From Valencia hispanica (taxonomy: Eukaryota > Chordata > Actinopteri > Cyprinodontiformes > Valenciidae): 64,000 bases of DNA. A program made the translations under genes and the position numbers. The DNA is taken from the NCBI GenBank assembly GCA_963556495.2, contig OY747715.1, positions 16,086,239-16,150,238 on the forward strand, given 5' to 3'. How positions within the stretch are numbered: position 1 is the stretch's first letter; the number at the start of each line of letters is the position of its first letter. The notes beneath the pieces were generated by a model. That model saw only the letters and a list, made by a program, of their open reading frames with translations. It was not told the DNA's origin and did no database searches. Below are positions 12,701 to 27,700 of this stretch, piece after piece.

Positions 12701-15700
12701 TCGTTTCAAAATGGACATGCAAGACATTTGGATAAAAGTACCTGCTCAATGGCACTCTTCAATTTGTTCATGTGGCTTTCAAACAGTGGGAAGTGGGAGA
12801 AGAAGAAATCCTGGAAGCGGCTGTTCTCTTCGGTATGTGGTGATAGTGTGAAGATGACTCCAATGGCAATCTTCTTCTTCCGCATCACACCAAGATTTTG
12901 ACCTCCACTTTCGTCGGACATGTTGAAGCTCTCTTCCACTGACCTAAATAACCGTAGGAGTTCACAGGAAGGGGATTTCAGACAAGTAGAAGAAACAAAA
13001 ATACGGGTTCAAATATCTGAAAATGCAAATCAAAAGCCTGCTACTTTGCTCATTAACATTTCTCTTAATAAAACCTTATACCCACTTCAAGACCCCCAAA
13101 GTCAAGTGGATTTAATGTGCTACATAAGAGGTAATTAAAAACAAATTCAGGATAAAGAGTTTAAAATACTTATTTTCCAATTCTAGCCTCTTTTAGTGTT
13201 GTAGCTGGTAAACAAGATGGTTGGGACTGGGAAGACTAGCACGCTCAAGAGACCGACAGCTGCGTTTACATTAACAGGCCAACACAGCATCCGGTCTAGT
13301 CACAGGACTGTGTGATTGTGAGCACATAGCAGCAGCGTTTGTCATTTTCCCAGCTGCCTGCTTGATTCAGAGGAAGTCTTTGGAGGATAGACTTTACAAA
13401 AGCTAGACAGCAGCCCTGAGTAGAAAGGAGAGGCAGTGGTGCATCCGTGTTTAGCAGAAAGAGTACGTTTCAGTGAGGGAGAAAATATTTGTCTCTACCT
13501 AATATTTTAGTGTTATTATACATGTGGATTAAAGTTAAAGGATGAACTTGCTATTAATAGAATTACTAGTTCACATATCACTCCATACATTGTACTGTGG
13601 TCAACTCAAAGTATAAAAAGAAAATCATCAGCACTTCATTACTTGAGCAGCCTTGTACTGAAAAGCAGACAATAGTTTAATTTCAAGGCTGTATCTACAA
13701 CTACCGTTATAAAATGGGGCAAGGTATAATACAGAGATTCAAAACAAGAACTTTATGCAGAAGTACTTTAAAACAAACTAAACGTTCAGATCAACTTCAC
13801 ATCCAATACATCCTCTAGACCCCTAAGAACTTCTGGAGAGAGTCTCGTCACCTCAGATAAACAGTAAAACTCACAGAGTGAGTCCCTCACATTTGGAACA
13901 ACTGTCAAGAAGGCAGCTGAGTGTGTTGATATTTTGTAGGAGCAAACTAAATGCATATCTATTCAGTCAATTTTAGTTTAACTTTAACGTACATTATAAA
14001 AGGTATATGCAATTGTTTTGGATGATTAGAAATATTTCGTTTTAGATTTTTGTAGATTTTTTTTTACGTTGAATACATTTAATGAGTAGAATTGATTGGC
14101 TGATTTTCAGTTTCAAAAAATTGCATTACAGTTTTGGTGTTTGTCCATCAGTCTGTTTACCAGTGCAGATCAGTTTGTGTTACTATCATAAGGTATGAAA
14201 CAAGCTCTACAAATAAAGTTGGAGGTGTTAAAATGGTTGCCTTGTGTTACTCAAAATGGAACAAAAACAAAATACATTTGATAAAAAGCGTTATATTGCA
14301 AAAATAATTTGATGGCTTTTCATTTTTGAATAAATCTCATGCGTTCATCCCATTAATTTTGCCCCATCTTACAAATGCAACACAGGTTTGAGATCTGAGG
14401 CAGGATTCTGACATGTGGCGAGTGCTGCATTAAGGGTTCTGTTAAGGCAGACGCAGTTGCCCGTACGCGTCTCACCATCGAGGGAAGACTCCGTTCTCCA
14501 GGCTGGTGGTTTGACTCCGAAGCCATCTGCGCTGGTAGCTGGAAGCACAGCTGCTGGTCAACGAGGAGCCAGGGGACGGGAAGGGAGTGATCAACAGGCT
14601 ACTGAGAGAGGCTGTTGGGACACATTGAGGGATGGAAAGAAGAGAAAAGAGATTAATGGAAACAAAATCAAGTTGGCAGGAATGGAGTAGGAGATGAACC
14701 GAGGAGAACAGACCATAGATACAGAGGATGGTGGGTGACAAAAGTAAAAAGGACAAGTGTGAGTCAAACACCAAGCATGTAGGGTTACTCATTCACAATG
14801 ACTTATAGTTCCTACACAGTTCTGGGGAAACTGAAGTATAATAAACATATCTGATAACTGATGATTTCATTGATTAAGAAAAAATAAATCATGGTCAACA
14901 TGATCTAATCCCTGACCAGCTTTCATTATCATTATTATAATCTTTATTATTACTATTACTACCATTATTGTTATCGTCTTCAGTAATCATTGTTTTTTTT
15001 TTTTTAACTATAATATTCAGCAAAAAAAAAAAAAAGCCTTCATTAGTTCAAATAATATGGAAGTCACCTGCTGCAGCTTGGCTAAAAAGTCAAATGCAAT
15101 TATACTGCTGATCGCAGAGTTATTTACAACCCAGGAAGCAGATCGTGATCAATGATCACGAGTCGCTTACCCCTGATTTCCACTGCATGCGCTCTACATC
15201 CACTCCGCTACGGCCTGACCCCTCCTTTCCACCGGACGCGTAAGCAGCACGTTACAGGAGCAGCACGTCATACGCAGCTGATAGCCACCACTGTAGTCAA
15301 TAGAGCCCTTTCCCCCAGAGGCGAAAGCTGCACGAGTCTGCCGCGTCTGAGGAGCGACACTTTTCTAAATATACGCGGCAGTCCTATTTTCTAAGCAGCA
15401 CGCCTCTGAAACACGTAAATTTCTACATTTTGGATAGGGGAGACAGGAAATATACGGCTCGGCACCGGAAATTTTCAAAATAAAAGCAACGTGCTGCTTT
15501 GCGGTTGCTTTACTTAAAAAAAATGTCACTACCTGTGCGGCCGGTGAGAAGTCAGTACCTCGCGGGAGGGGGCGATTTTGGATATTCCCTGACGTAACAC
15601 AAACTTATTGGCGAATATAAAACGGACATAACATAAAACACCAACCTTTTGGAGTCATGTTGTTGTCTTTTCCTGGTTATTATTGTCATAGACGTTTATA

Positions 15701-18700
15701 TATGTCTATGGTTGTTGTGTTTACTGACGAAACCACGCGTGATTTTGCTAATCTCGAGTGATTTCGTGCTCTCTCGGTGACAGCTGCTTCCCTGCTGCTA
15801 TGCGCCTCATACGCACCTGGTGGAAAAGGGCCAAGCAGCAGAATACGAAAGTAAAACGTGCTGCTCCTGTAACGTGCCGCTTACGCGTCCGGTGGAAAGG
15901 AGGGGTGAAGCCCAAAGAAGCATGCGTGGGAATTGCCAGATCTCGCGATAAAAGCCAGTAATAAATGCAGAAGTCAGACCAAAACCATTTATTCCATGGA
16001 AGACTAACAGAAAACAACAGTTTAATCTACTTCTCTTTGTTATTCTGTGTCAAGATATCTTTTGATTATATTGTGTGTGTATATTATGCATAAACACGCA
16101 CAAATATTTTAGACAACATATGTATAAATGTACGTGTGATTATATTCATATAGCTATGCTTACAAAAAAAAAAATCTAGTCTGTCTTTATTGATTTATTT
16201 TGAAAAAAACGGATGTTGTGCTTGTTCGGTATCCTGTTGGTACTGTGTGATTTGCATAGATCGACTGCGATCTTGCTCCGCCGTCCGGCAAAAATAGAAT
16301 CGATCCCATTTTTGCCGGATGGGGAAACAGCGGCAGTGGAAACACTCATCGACTACAATGGGAGCGTTCATGCTGCGGCGTGTTTGGCAGAGCGGAGCTC
16401 ATGCAGTGGAAATTAGGGGTTAGAGGTCAGTGTGTGTAAAATAACAGAAGCAACCCCATAAGATGGACAAATCAGAAAATGTATGATTTCCCAAGAGAGA
16501 AGGAAAAAATATAAATAACTAAATTTCATTTGAAGAATATGGACACGAGGAGATAGTCTGCTGCTGATGGACAACTATGTTGGCATGCATGTGTGGCCAG
16601 CTAGAGATTGAAGATGACAGAATGCAGCTCAGTTTAGAAGATCATTTACTAGAAGTTGGTTTTGAGAGCTGCTATATTTAATCAACCGCATGTGACTTAT
16701 ATTTGAGCACAATCCCTAATACCAGCTGTGCCAATTGGATGTTATGTTTGTGGGGGGGGGGGGGGGGGTGGCCTTGGCGGAGTTCTGCGCTCTGAGTCCT
16801 TTTCTAGTTTCCTTTTGTATTAATAATTGATTAATAATTTGTTTCATCCTGTACTTCTCATTCAACACATGCAATCCCCTTCAATGACAGCAAGGTATAC
16901 ATCGGGTTTTTGTGCACCATAAGTAAAATTGCACCTGAAATGTCACATGTTAAAATTACTGCTTGTTTTGTAGCCGTTAGTCTTGTGACCTTGATCAGAG
17001 AAGTTGAGGCAAGTCGACCGGATTAGTACAGGAAATCCTTGTGGGGGTGTGTGACTAAACAAAACTACTTACAGCTGTGTAACATATGGTCTAGGAAGTT
17101 CACACCAAGACAAACAGACTAAAAATATATATATTTAACCCATTAACTGATCTGAAAAGAGGTGCTGTAAACAGAGGAGATGTTCTTGGTTCCATTCACT
17201 CTTTCATTCTCAGAATAAACTTTAAGCTCCATTCAAACCTCATCTGTAAGCCTGAAGGCTGTTCAGATTGTAGGTCAATCCAGGCTTTTCATGAGTCTCA
17301 TTAACCTACCTGACCTGGCAATGCCACTGTCCCTCTCGTCATGTGGACCTCTGCCTGGCATGTCCATTGGGTGACTGTGGCCTAGAGGAAAAGAGGGGGA
17401 GAAGAAGAGAAGGTAATAGGTTGGCTTAGATGACAAAGCTGGAATAAGAGAAATACAAAAAAATACAAAAAAAGCAGTCAGCTGTGATTAATAAATTGGA
17501 TATCAAAAATGCTGAAGACGCTCTTACACAAATCAGAAACATCCCATGTTCAAGCTATAGCAAGTGCTAGCTCTACTACAAAAGTGCGGTTATAGCTGTT
17601 AACTTTTGAACTGTTTGTGCAATTGCAGGTTTTGCAACTCAATATGAGAAAGTGTCCCAAAAAATAAAGCAAGAAACCACTACTGCTGTAATCAGATGAT
17701 GGTAATCAGCTCTTGCACTGTCACCATCAATAGAAACTGATATTGATACTTAAAGACCTTCTCGCAACAAATTATTAAGAGATTCTTTCTACCAAAATTT
17801 TTAGAGAATACAAAAACCACATCAGCGCTTTCTTTGACAGGACTGAGGTGTGAAACCACAAACACAACGTGATAGAAAGAGATACAGAGCATCCCGATGT
17901 GGGTAGAAATGTTGGTGGAGGAGTAGGCTTTCCACTTTACGACGGCAAGAACAAGAAGTTGTTGTTTTTTCCCCCACAGAAAGAAGAAGGAGGTTTTTAA
18001 ACCACTGATGCTGGCGGCAAATGAGCCATCTGAAGTAAAAGAACATGTGTGCGAAGTGGGGAATTTAATTCTTCTTGCCGTACCACCTGACAGATATCGG
18101 CTTGGCCTTAAATTCTTTCAGCAGTATGGCGAAACACTCAACACAAGACAAAAGGAAAAAAGAAAAACTAAGGGAGGTCCTGCGATCATGGTTCTACCCC
18201 TAAAGATGAAGGATTTCCTGCATTTAAAACTAAAAGTTACTAAACTATTAATAGAACAGAGCAAAGTTCTGAAAATGATCTGCAATAAGCAGCATAAGAC
18301 TCAAAATAACACCAGGAATCTGTTTCACTTTTATATTAAATTGTAGAACTTTGTCAAAGTGGTTGAGGTCATTGAAACTACGGTTAGCGACATTTATTTC
18401 GAGAAAGTTCAAACTGTTGGAAGTGAGGAATTTATACTGAAAGGTTAGTATCCAACTACTTGCAGCAGGTCATTTTCTTCGCATTTTTGTTTAGCACAAA
18501 TCCAGATCAGCTCCTCGTGTTTGGTTTCACACATCGCTTCAGTTTGAGTTCAGTTACTTAAACTGGAAATGATTTACATGTTTCATTTTCCATACGAGCA
18601 TCACACAGATCAGTGGTGTATCATGAAATAACCATCCAATGGAAAATGGATGTCAGTTTGAAGAGTCAGAAAATCCATTTGCATAAACCACTACGATGTT

Positions 18701-21700
18701 TTTAAGATTTGAATTCTTTCACCATGGTAGAAACGTGCTTTGACCTTTTTTTTAAAAGTTGAAAGAAGTGGTGCAGTTAAACACAATCGCAAAACACAGG
18801 AACATGTCCAGTGTTTGAGTGGATTTTGCTTTTGCAGACTGTTATAAGGTACTCTGAGGAAACAAAACAAAAACAAGTAGTCTTACAGATGGCACAATGG
18901 GTAATAATACTAAAAATATTGCTTGGTTTACTCGAACCCGACATTGGCTTCAGCCTTAATCCAAATAATCTTAATGTATACAACATGAAGACGCCTAGTG
19001 AGAAATCTACTGCAGGTAAGATTAACTACTTCAAATCTTTAAACAGAACTTCACTTCAAAAATCCTGAACTATCCCTTCTACATCCATAGCTTGCATTTT
19101 AACTCAATCACATAAAAAGAAAGTTAGTCTAAATTGTTTAGAACATAAGAATACAAACTAGAACTGCTAAAGAAACAATGCATTATGTCAGTCAGTGATG
19201 GATGTTGCAGATTTCTCATGGTAGCTACATTCTGAAGGATTCATAAAGAGAGAAGGACTGTCTTGAAAAACTGTCCTGTGTTTAAAAACATGGATACTAG
19301 AAGGAATATCCCTTGACTAAACATGCTTCTGGCATTTTTTTACAAGCTTGTTAAAGTTTTAAGGAAAAAACAGAAGAGATAAATTGCAACTGCCCAGTTC
19401 AACTAAAGTCTAAAAGCATTACAGATACAGTCAAAGCAAGTGGGTGAATAATAGAAAGAAGAGGAAGAAAAACTGTAAAGTGATGTCTAATACTATAGTA
19501 ACCAACACCAATGAGCCCATCATGCATTTAATAAGTCTGCAATGCACCTGGTCAGAAACTACAGCCTTGTACTGGAAGCTGTAGAAAATGTGTGAAGCCA
19601 AAGACTTATTTTGGACAGCAGTTTAACAATCTAGACATTTTTAGAAGATTCAGTGTGAACTAGGGATGGGCATAATTAATCGACGATCGATTAATTGATC
19701 ATTAAGAATTGCATTGATGAATTTTTTTTTCCGATCAATTAACGCATGTTCTATTGCGTAGTGTCAGTTTTGAAGGAATGCAATTAATTTTGCTATGTGG
19801 CAGTAATTAAACACTTTACCACACGAGGGCGATGACTGAAAATAAAACCCACAGGCTGACTCAGTTTCTTGACAGTTTCTGTGTATTTCAAAAGTAGCAT
19901 TGTCATGAAGAAGTTGCAGCAAAGTGTGGCGTGGGACCACTTTGACTAAAAAAAACAACAACTCGTTTCACTGCCAACACTGCGAAGCTGTGTATAAGTA
20001 CTTGAACGCACTTCCAACCCTGGTTAGAAGCGGAGCATCCTGCTCTTAGTCTCAACCTAGCATCAAGTCGGTGTTAGCACGGAGGAGCCCAGATGCACAA
20101 TGAGCAGAGAAACTTAATCACCGATTACTTTCTGGGGGAGGCTCCGCCACCCCTGGATTGCACCCCTACAGACTGGTGGAAAGTCAATCAAACAAGATTC
20201 CAGAGGCTTGCCAAGTTAGCACGTAGGTATGTGTATCACAGCGACGTCTGTCCCCTCACAGCAGGTGATCTCGGCGCTGCAGGTCAGACGAGACAGCAGC
20301 CTGCTTTCGCTTCTGACCCCAGCGCATGTTAACGTGCTCATCTTTCTCAACAAAAATCAGTAGACTGGTGCTAAAGTTGTATATAAGATACGGTTTCTTT
20401 TGTTTTGTCTTTTTTACTCTGTTAATGAGCCTAATTTATTGTTAGGTATGATTATCTCTCTCATCCTCTTTCTAGACTCTTTTTGCCAAATGTAACCCTA
20501 AACTATCAGACCTCTAAGTATTATATATTTTTTAAACAAGTTATTGTTTAACATGACTTTTTTTTAGTTTTCTGGAGAAGAAGAAAAAATATGAGCGTCA
20601 GTTGCGCTAATGAGTAGCCTACCGTCTTTTACTGTCGGCTCCGCTGCTTAGAGCGCATATTTTCTCTGTGTAAATACCATGAATTAATTCCATTTAACTT
20701 CCACAAGAGGTGTCCCACTTGTAATTAAGATCTCAATGAGGAAACACGCTATTTTTCTATTCTCACTGCATTTTAATATAAAAATATCAATGATTAATCG
20801 AAAATTGATCCTTAACTCTCCCGATGATCGATGAAGACAGTTTAATCGAATGCCCATCCCTAGTGTGAACATCAGTTTGGTTCAGCTCTTTTAGGAACAA
20901 AACCATTTGATTTATTTCAGACCCAGGTTCTTTGCAGACATGCTGTATAATGGCATGCTGTGACAACTTCTATCATCTCTATTAGCAGGATTAACCACAC
21001 ATGCATGCTACACCAAAAGTCACGTCCTGAACAACCGCCACTACCCCAACTACAGCCTTTATGCACACATGCAACTGGCACACGGCATCCGTGGCCAGTT
21101 TTGAGCGCCAACCTGAAAAGAAAGAGGCGCTCTTGATGAGGCGCAGCGGGCCCTGTTCAGAGAAGGCCCGTCGAGGGCTGCAGAGCTGAGAAAATCCTGG
21201 GCAGCACAAACGGAAAAAAACAAAACATGGAAGAGAAATAAAAAACATTTATAAAGAAAGAAAGACACAAAAACATGACCTATGATTAGTGAATGGATAA
21301 GAAGGAAAGCTGGCAGTATCTTGTTGACCGACTCTCTTGTTAGTTCCGTTTAAATTTTGGAAATAAACAGATAATTGCCGGTTGGACAGCTGGACAAACA
21401 ACAGCTGGTATCATTCACAGAAAACACAGCTTTCTCTACAAGTCATATTTAATTATCAATCAAGGTGTAAAACTGCACATCAAGTGTTTTCTGTGAGGAT
21501 GAGAAAAATAGAAATATACAAAAAAAGGATAGAAGCCACCAACATGTTTATGCTTCTTTAAAGAAAAAAACCTGATCATTTCTCATAGGAGCATTTACAA
21601 CCTAAAATTGACGCAGAGTTTCTGCAGAAGGCTGATAAGAGTTTAGCTAGCAACGAGTTCAGAGATCAAAGATTCAGGAAGGCACTAAAAGCATAAATGG

Positions 21701-24700
21701 TGTTTGATAGAGAGGTGCCCTCTAAGATTGTGACAAAAGTTTCTAACTGTTAAACTGAGTGGAAACATAATAAGGAACTGCTGGTAGAGGCTTTCTGGCA
21801 GGATTTGTGTGTAAATTGGAACACTAACTTTTCTTAAAGTGAGACCACACCTGCTAAAAACCACATAAAATCACATAATGTGTGTCATGTGAACTAACCA
21901 AAGGAAACATTATGGTTGCAGAAAGCCTCGCACACTGCTGAAATTATCTGTGTGCAGTCAAACATGAAATACCATTTCAGAAATATGCATGTAAATTCAT
22001 TAGTAGACTCATATGTCTACTAAATAAAATGCTGTAGCTCCATGTCACTATGGTTACCTATGCTCCCTAAAAGACTGCTGGGCCCCACGTGTTGATCTGG
22101 CCTCAAGGTGTTGCTTTCTGGTCCAATGAACTCCAAGCTGTCCTGTAACCTGCAGAAAACCAGAAAAAAAAAAGAAATGCAACATGGATTTGTAATTTCA
22201 TGCTTCATGTACCGCCAGAAATCAACAAGGCACTTAAAATCTGAATACCAAGAGAAACTTTCCATTATAACTGATGGTTATTTTAACAAGAGATGACACA
22301 ATGAGGAACACATCTCAAGTGTTTTGCTTACTAGTGTGACTGCCATGGTAATCAAAAAGTGAGACGGGTGTGCGCTTACGTGTTGAGACTGCCGTACGCA
22401 CTCCCTCCAGTCCTGGCGGTGAAGACCTTACTCAGCATTAGCTGAGGTGGCGATCTGATATGATGAAAGCGCAGGGACAAAGATCATCAACATGTCAACT
22501 TGATAATATGCATCCACGTGTGTGTCCATCACAGTTATCCTTCATATGTCCCAAGCAGCATTTATTGCTCCTTTAACTACATGTTTAATTGTTTAGTTTC
22601 AAAAACTGCTATTGGAAAGTTTACATTTCAAGGAAAATGCTACCACAAGTTATGCTAATCTAAGGGTTGGGCTAGTCTTAAAATAAATAACCATATAACA
22701 AAATGTAAAAAAAAGAAATGTTTAACAAGTCTTTCATCTCCTGTACTAAATGAGCAAAAATTATTAAAAGAACTTTCATTTTCAAATCACTTATTGAATC
22801 AAAACTCAAATGCAGAAATCTATAGTTGTCTTACCTGATCTGGTGGATTTTGAGAGTTGAGCCTTTGTAGCTCATGGCTACAGACCCAAACATCATCTCC
22901 CCCAACATCACTACATCAGATGAACACCTCGAACCCTGAAAAGGAAGGCTAGCATTTATTGCAGTCCCTCTTATAAACCTAAAAAGGCACTCAAACTGCA
23001 TAATGTCATAAATTTGGTCTAAATGTAAATAAGGTAATGATCATAGGAAAGTTGGAAAAAATATTTTGAATACTTTTCTAAAACCTTATATTTTAAGAGA
23101 AATTGGAAATTGGCATAACAAAACTCAATTCTGAAGGGTACATATCTAATTTTCATGCACGTCTAAGAGTGAAACATTACCTGGAAACGGTGGCCCTGCT
23201 CCTTGGATTCCCTTTCAGAGGTGCATGAAGAGGAGCTGTCCAGGGAACTGCTGCTGCCTCGTGTTGAACGGAGCTGACAGCATTTCCCAAACACCTTCAC
23301 CTGGGCATCGGTGCTCTGTGAGTTACGAACAGCAAATTAATTGTGCTAAAGTTGTTTGAGAGATTTTGGACTTGCAAAACAATAAAAAAAAAAAAGCATC
23401 GTATAACTGTTAGATTTCAGTCACAAAGCAAGGAAAGCTTAAAATGGCCACCCCAATAACATGACTCGTTTCTTTTATTGTAATTTCACATTGTATTTCT
23501 TAGCCAGCAAAGTTGTTAAAATACCAAAAAATTAAAAAACTACAAATGAAAACAATTCTTCTGCCTCAAAACGACAAAACTTCCCAGGTAAAATTTACTT
23601 TTTTGTGGAAAAAAGTAAATAAAGTCACACTGAACACAGAAACCTAATCTATAGGCACTTGGGTAAACAGCTAACAGCAATGTGAGCCCAATCAGCCTGA
23701 GTCATGTGCCTTCTTAACTTGGCAGCCCTATTCAGGAGGAATGCATTTGGGAGGGAGAGGGTGTGTGTGCATGTGTGTGTGTACATTTCAGCTCATCTCT
23801 AATAGCCCTGCTGAAACCAGAGTTGCAACCCATATAAAAGAAACAGAATGAGTGCAGAGAGGGAAAACAAGTAGATGGTGAAAAACTAATAGATGATTCA
23901 TCTACTGCAATCAATTTGGGGCTAAACAATTGTGCAATCTCTCCCACCCATCAAATTCACTGGATTTTGCAGCACACCAACACCTACATCATCGTGAAGC
24001 TATACTGATTCAGAGGGAGCTTGTGTCCGTGTATGAACATGGGTGTGTGTGCTCTTGTCTGCTGCAGTGCAGTGTGAGGTGTATACATAGTCCAGCAGCA
24101 TGTGACTGGCAGTCATATGACTCTGAGAACTCGTGACTGAGCAGCGCTGCAATCACTCCCTGACTCTCCTTCTCCCCACCGTCCACCACTCCAGCTCCAT
24201 ATCCTTCTTCAATTCCTGTTGCTTATTTCCCTCTTAATGCACAATTGTCCTGCATACAAACATGTCCTTTTGGACATAAATGTTTTTTGTTTTATTCCTT
24301 GTGAACAATCTCATGCATGCCCTCTATTACTTCATCGACTGTTTCTCCATTTCCCATAACGGTGTTGCATGTTTGAGCTGCTGGTCTGGCCAAATCAAAC
24401 ATTAAAAAAAAAAAGGAAAAAAAGAAGTAATGTGAAAGTTCGAGTAGCTAGCAAAGCTTTAAACTGGAGAATAAAACAGAACCATTACATAGGTTGAACC
24501 ATTACCAGATTCTCAAGCAACACAAGCAACAAGCCAGCATAACCCTTGTAGCATATCTGACAGCTATACATTAATAATATGGTGGCAGACACTATTTTAT
24601 TCCTGAGCTGCCCGAGTAAATACAAGGGCATGATCTGAGTAAAAAAAGTTAACACAGATTTCAATTACTTTGAGGCATGCTGTAGACTGCAAAAAACAAG

Positions 24701-27700
24701 CATGAAACTGTGAGGCAACAAGACTAGAGACATGATGAGGTGCTCGGCCCAGCAAGACACAGTGGAACAATACAGAGCAGACATGGAAGAGAATATGCAA
24801 ACCACAGGGAAGATAAGACGAGTAACAGAAGTGAACGTCACAAGACACAAAGTAAGGGAGGCTGTATACAAAATTTGAAACGAGAAAAGAAACATAAGCG
24901 ATAGTCAAGAACTCTCTTCTATGTTAAAATGGATGAGAGGTAGAGAGCAATTTATACAAAATAAAAAAAGAATGACAGAATTTGAAAAAGCAAACCATAG
25001 CTAATAATGGGCATTAGAATATAAGAGCAAAAAAACAAACCAGGACCAATTAGGAGGAGGAAGAAAAATAAAGACTGACATCCATGTCATCTGAGGATGA
25101 AAGAATGCTGCTTACATACAGGCTGTCAGCTGATTCTATTATTATTGGAGATAAGAGCACCAGCACAAACCAGTCAAAACACTGCATGGTTACACATTTA
25201 TTGTGCATTTTATTCTAATTTTTTAAAAAACTGCCAGGAGTGGTGAATGCACAAAAAAGGAGGTCCCAGTGCTGCTCGTTTGAAAATACATACTTGACGG
25301 ATATGCAAAAAAACAAAACAAACACACACGTATGTTGATAAATATTACAACACTAACAAACGAGCACACAAAAAGTCTGACATATGGATAAGATCTGCCT
25401 TGAAGGACATGCCCTCAACAACTGATCACAAGACTTCAAATGCTTTAAATAAGTGAGCCAAACAGCAGCTCACTATACTGGTTTTTGTTATCCGATACGG
25501 AGTAACTGGTTTGTGACCAGAACCCGGTGATTTTCAGCTTGGCTGGCCCCGATGAGTCACTGGCTGTTCAGAAACTAAAATCTGATCTTGTTCCAACCAA
25601 TGAATGCAGCGTAATAATGCGCTACCCCTACAACACTCTTCAGTATTGATTCTGTCACTGAGAGAAGAACACTTAATGTTAGATGTTTTCAGTGAATGTG
25701 AGAAGCTATGTAAAACAAAACCGATTTTTTAAGGGAGAACAACTTTGAGCAGATAACAGGAAGGCTAACTGGGAAAACAAATCCGTTTCATCCTTTTTAG
25801 CTTTCAGACTCTGTTATAGAGCATGTTTGATTTGAAAGGATATATCTTCACCCTAAGCCTGACATTTCCAAAACAGGCTGCCCAGTAATCCTAACTGTTA
25901 ATTGGCAATGTAAGATGCCACAGACGGTTCAAAATGTTAAATCTAATCTTTTTGTCTGTGTTTTGAAATAACAGTAAAACCCTATTTTATAGGGACTATT
26001 GGGTCTCTCGGGCAGTGGTGTCATGTCACCTCGGTTTTAAATAAATAATACTGACTCATTGTAGGATAGTTAGAAAACATTTTTAATGCTCTTATTAAAC
26101 CTTTGTATATTATTGTAGAGCTACACTGATCAACAAGCTAAGCTGCACATCCAATAAGATAACTAACTAACCAAAAAAGTGTGATCAGTGGACCTCCATT
26201 TGATATCGATACAATCAAAACTGAAAAGACGGCTATGACTCTGTTCCTTTATTTTACAGTGTAAAATAAAGTATTTAAAAAAAAGGGGAAAAAAAGCTCA
26301 TTTATAAACAAAACTCACCTTCACCAACTCGTCTAACACTCAGCCGAGTCAGATATGCTCCCTGACTGTGACTTTTCACAGTAGAGCAGTGACATTTCCT
26401 GACAATCATGTTTTTTTCTTTTTGCTTGGGGTAAATTCTTTCTTTGCTCATCTCCTTGTTCTGTAGACATTATAGGATAAAGGTAACCCAAGCCAATTTA
26501 TCTATTATAGTTTAATTGCAAGAGAAGTACCACCTAATAATTACAGAAAACGATTTTATTGACTACTATGATATGATGTATAAAATACAAAGCTGGTCCC
26601 CTGAAAGATGGCAGACAGAAACAAAGTAAAACATGTGACTCACGGTAATTGGGGTTTCCTCTGTGCCCCTTTTCTTGGCATTGGAGTCAAAGAGGACATT
26701 TCTGCCGCGCCTCTCACAGTCCTGGTACACGACGAGTCTGATCTGACTGGGCTCCAGCTGGGGAAGCGGCCAGCTAAATGGAGGGATTGATGGACACAGG
26801 GAAGAGGGGTCGAAAGGAAAGAGAACGGCAAAGAAAGATGAAGATTGGAAACAAGAGAATGAAAGATGGGTAGGACAAAAATGAAGAATTAGCTGTTAAA
26901 CCTAAAACCTTGTGCTGGTAAGATAAGTGAAACTATGCCTAGTAAAACAGAAGAAATATCACATTTTTAAAAACAGACTTTTGTTTATATGAAGGTGTGA
27001 ATTTCTTCCAAGATATGCAAATGGATTATTAAGGGCAATACAATTTATTTTGGCAATATTATAGTTAAACTGAGCTACATAGTATCAGTCCAACACCACA
27101 AGGTTTTGCATTTTACAAGTTTTTTTTTTACAATAGATGTACAATTACAACATTTCATACAATACTACAGATTACAAACCAATATACGTCACTGTTTTCC
27201 TAGAAAAAGTGACACTATGTTGAAAGACAAAAACTAACCTACGCTCTGAGCCAAGGCTACCCAATATATCATGAATATATCGTCTTCACAATATCAGCGT
27301 GCGCATTATTCATATCACAAACCACTCTAAGGAGTATGATAATTGTTGGCTAATATATTCCAAATATTATGAACTCACATTTTACACAAGTGACATTGCC
27401 TAAAATGCTACACAGAGTGATGGATGCACAGATGAGAGTAAAGGCGTAGATCACAACTGTTAAAGTTATCGCCACTGCAAGATTTTCTAATACCGTGTGA
27501 CTCCACTCTGAGCATAAAGAAAAAAAAGAAAGAAAAAAAACCCGGCTATATTGGAAGGTGAATCCCAAGTTCAGCTGCCTCCTGTTGGAACAGAAAACGG
27601 ATCATCCTCTGAATGAGCGAGAATCTCTACAGATGCTAGAGCATGTGGGGGAATGTAAATATGGGTTACTTGCAAGCTGCTAATAAACACCGTTTAAGCT

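Larger units (their letters stand above)
14612..17309 (-). other. fnip1 intron 8 with nested MITEs
   Basis: The intron holds the nested elements at 15170-16419, an ATT-rich stretch at 14930-14970 and a G tract at about 16749. The rest appears unique. Confidence 0.8.
17382..21112 (-). other. fnip1 intron 7 with a hAT derivative
   Basis: A 3.7-kb intron containing the hAT element at 19661-20862. TGTGAAACCA...AAACAC near 17847 and its imperfect inverse near 18515 could mark another decayed element, but no target duplication was found. Confidence 0.7.

Noticed and set aside
15152..15394. Plus frame with [20 protein letters not shown] and its minus-strand counterpart at 15748-16017
   Set aside because: The two similar peptides are simply the two arms of the inner MITE inverted repeat translated in opposite directions.
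17836..18545. Possible further MITE with TGTGAAACCA inverted ends
   Set aside because: The match is imperfect and no target duplication was found.
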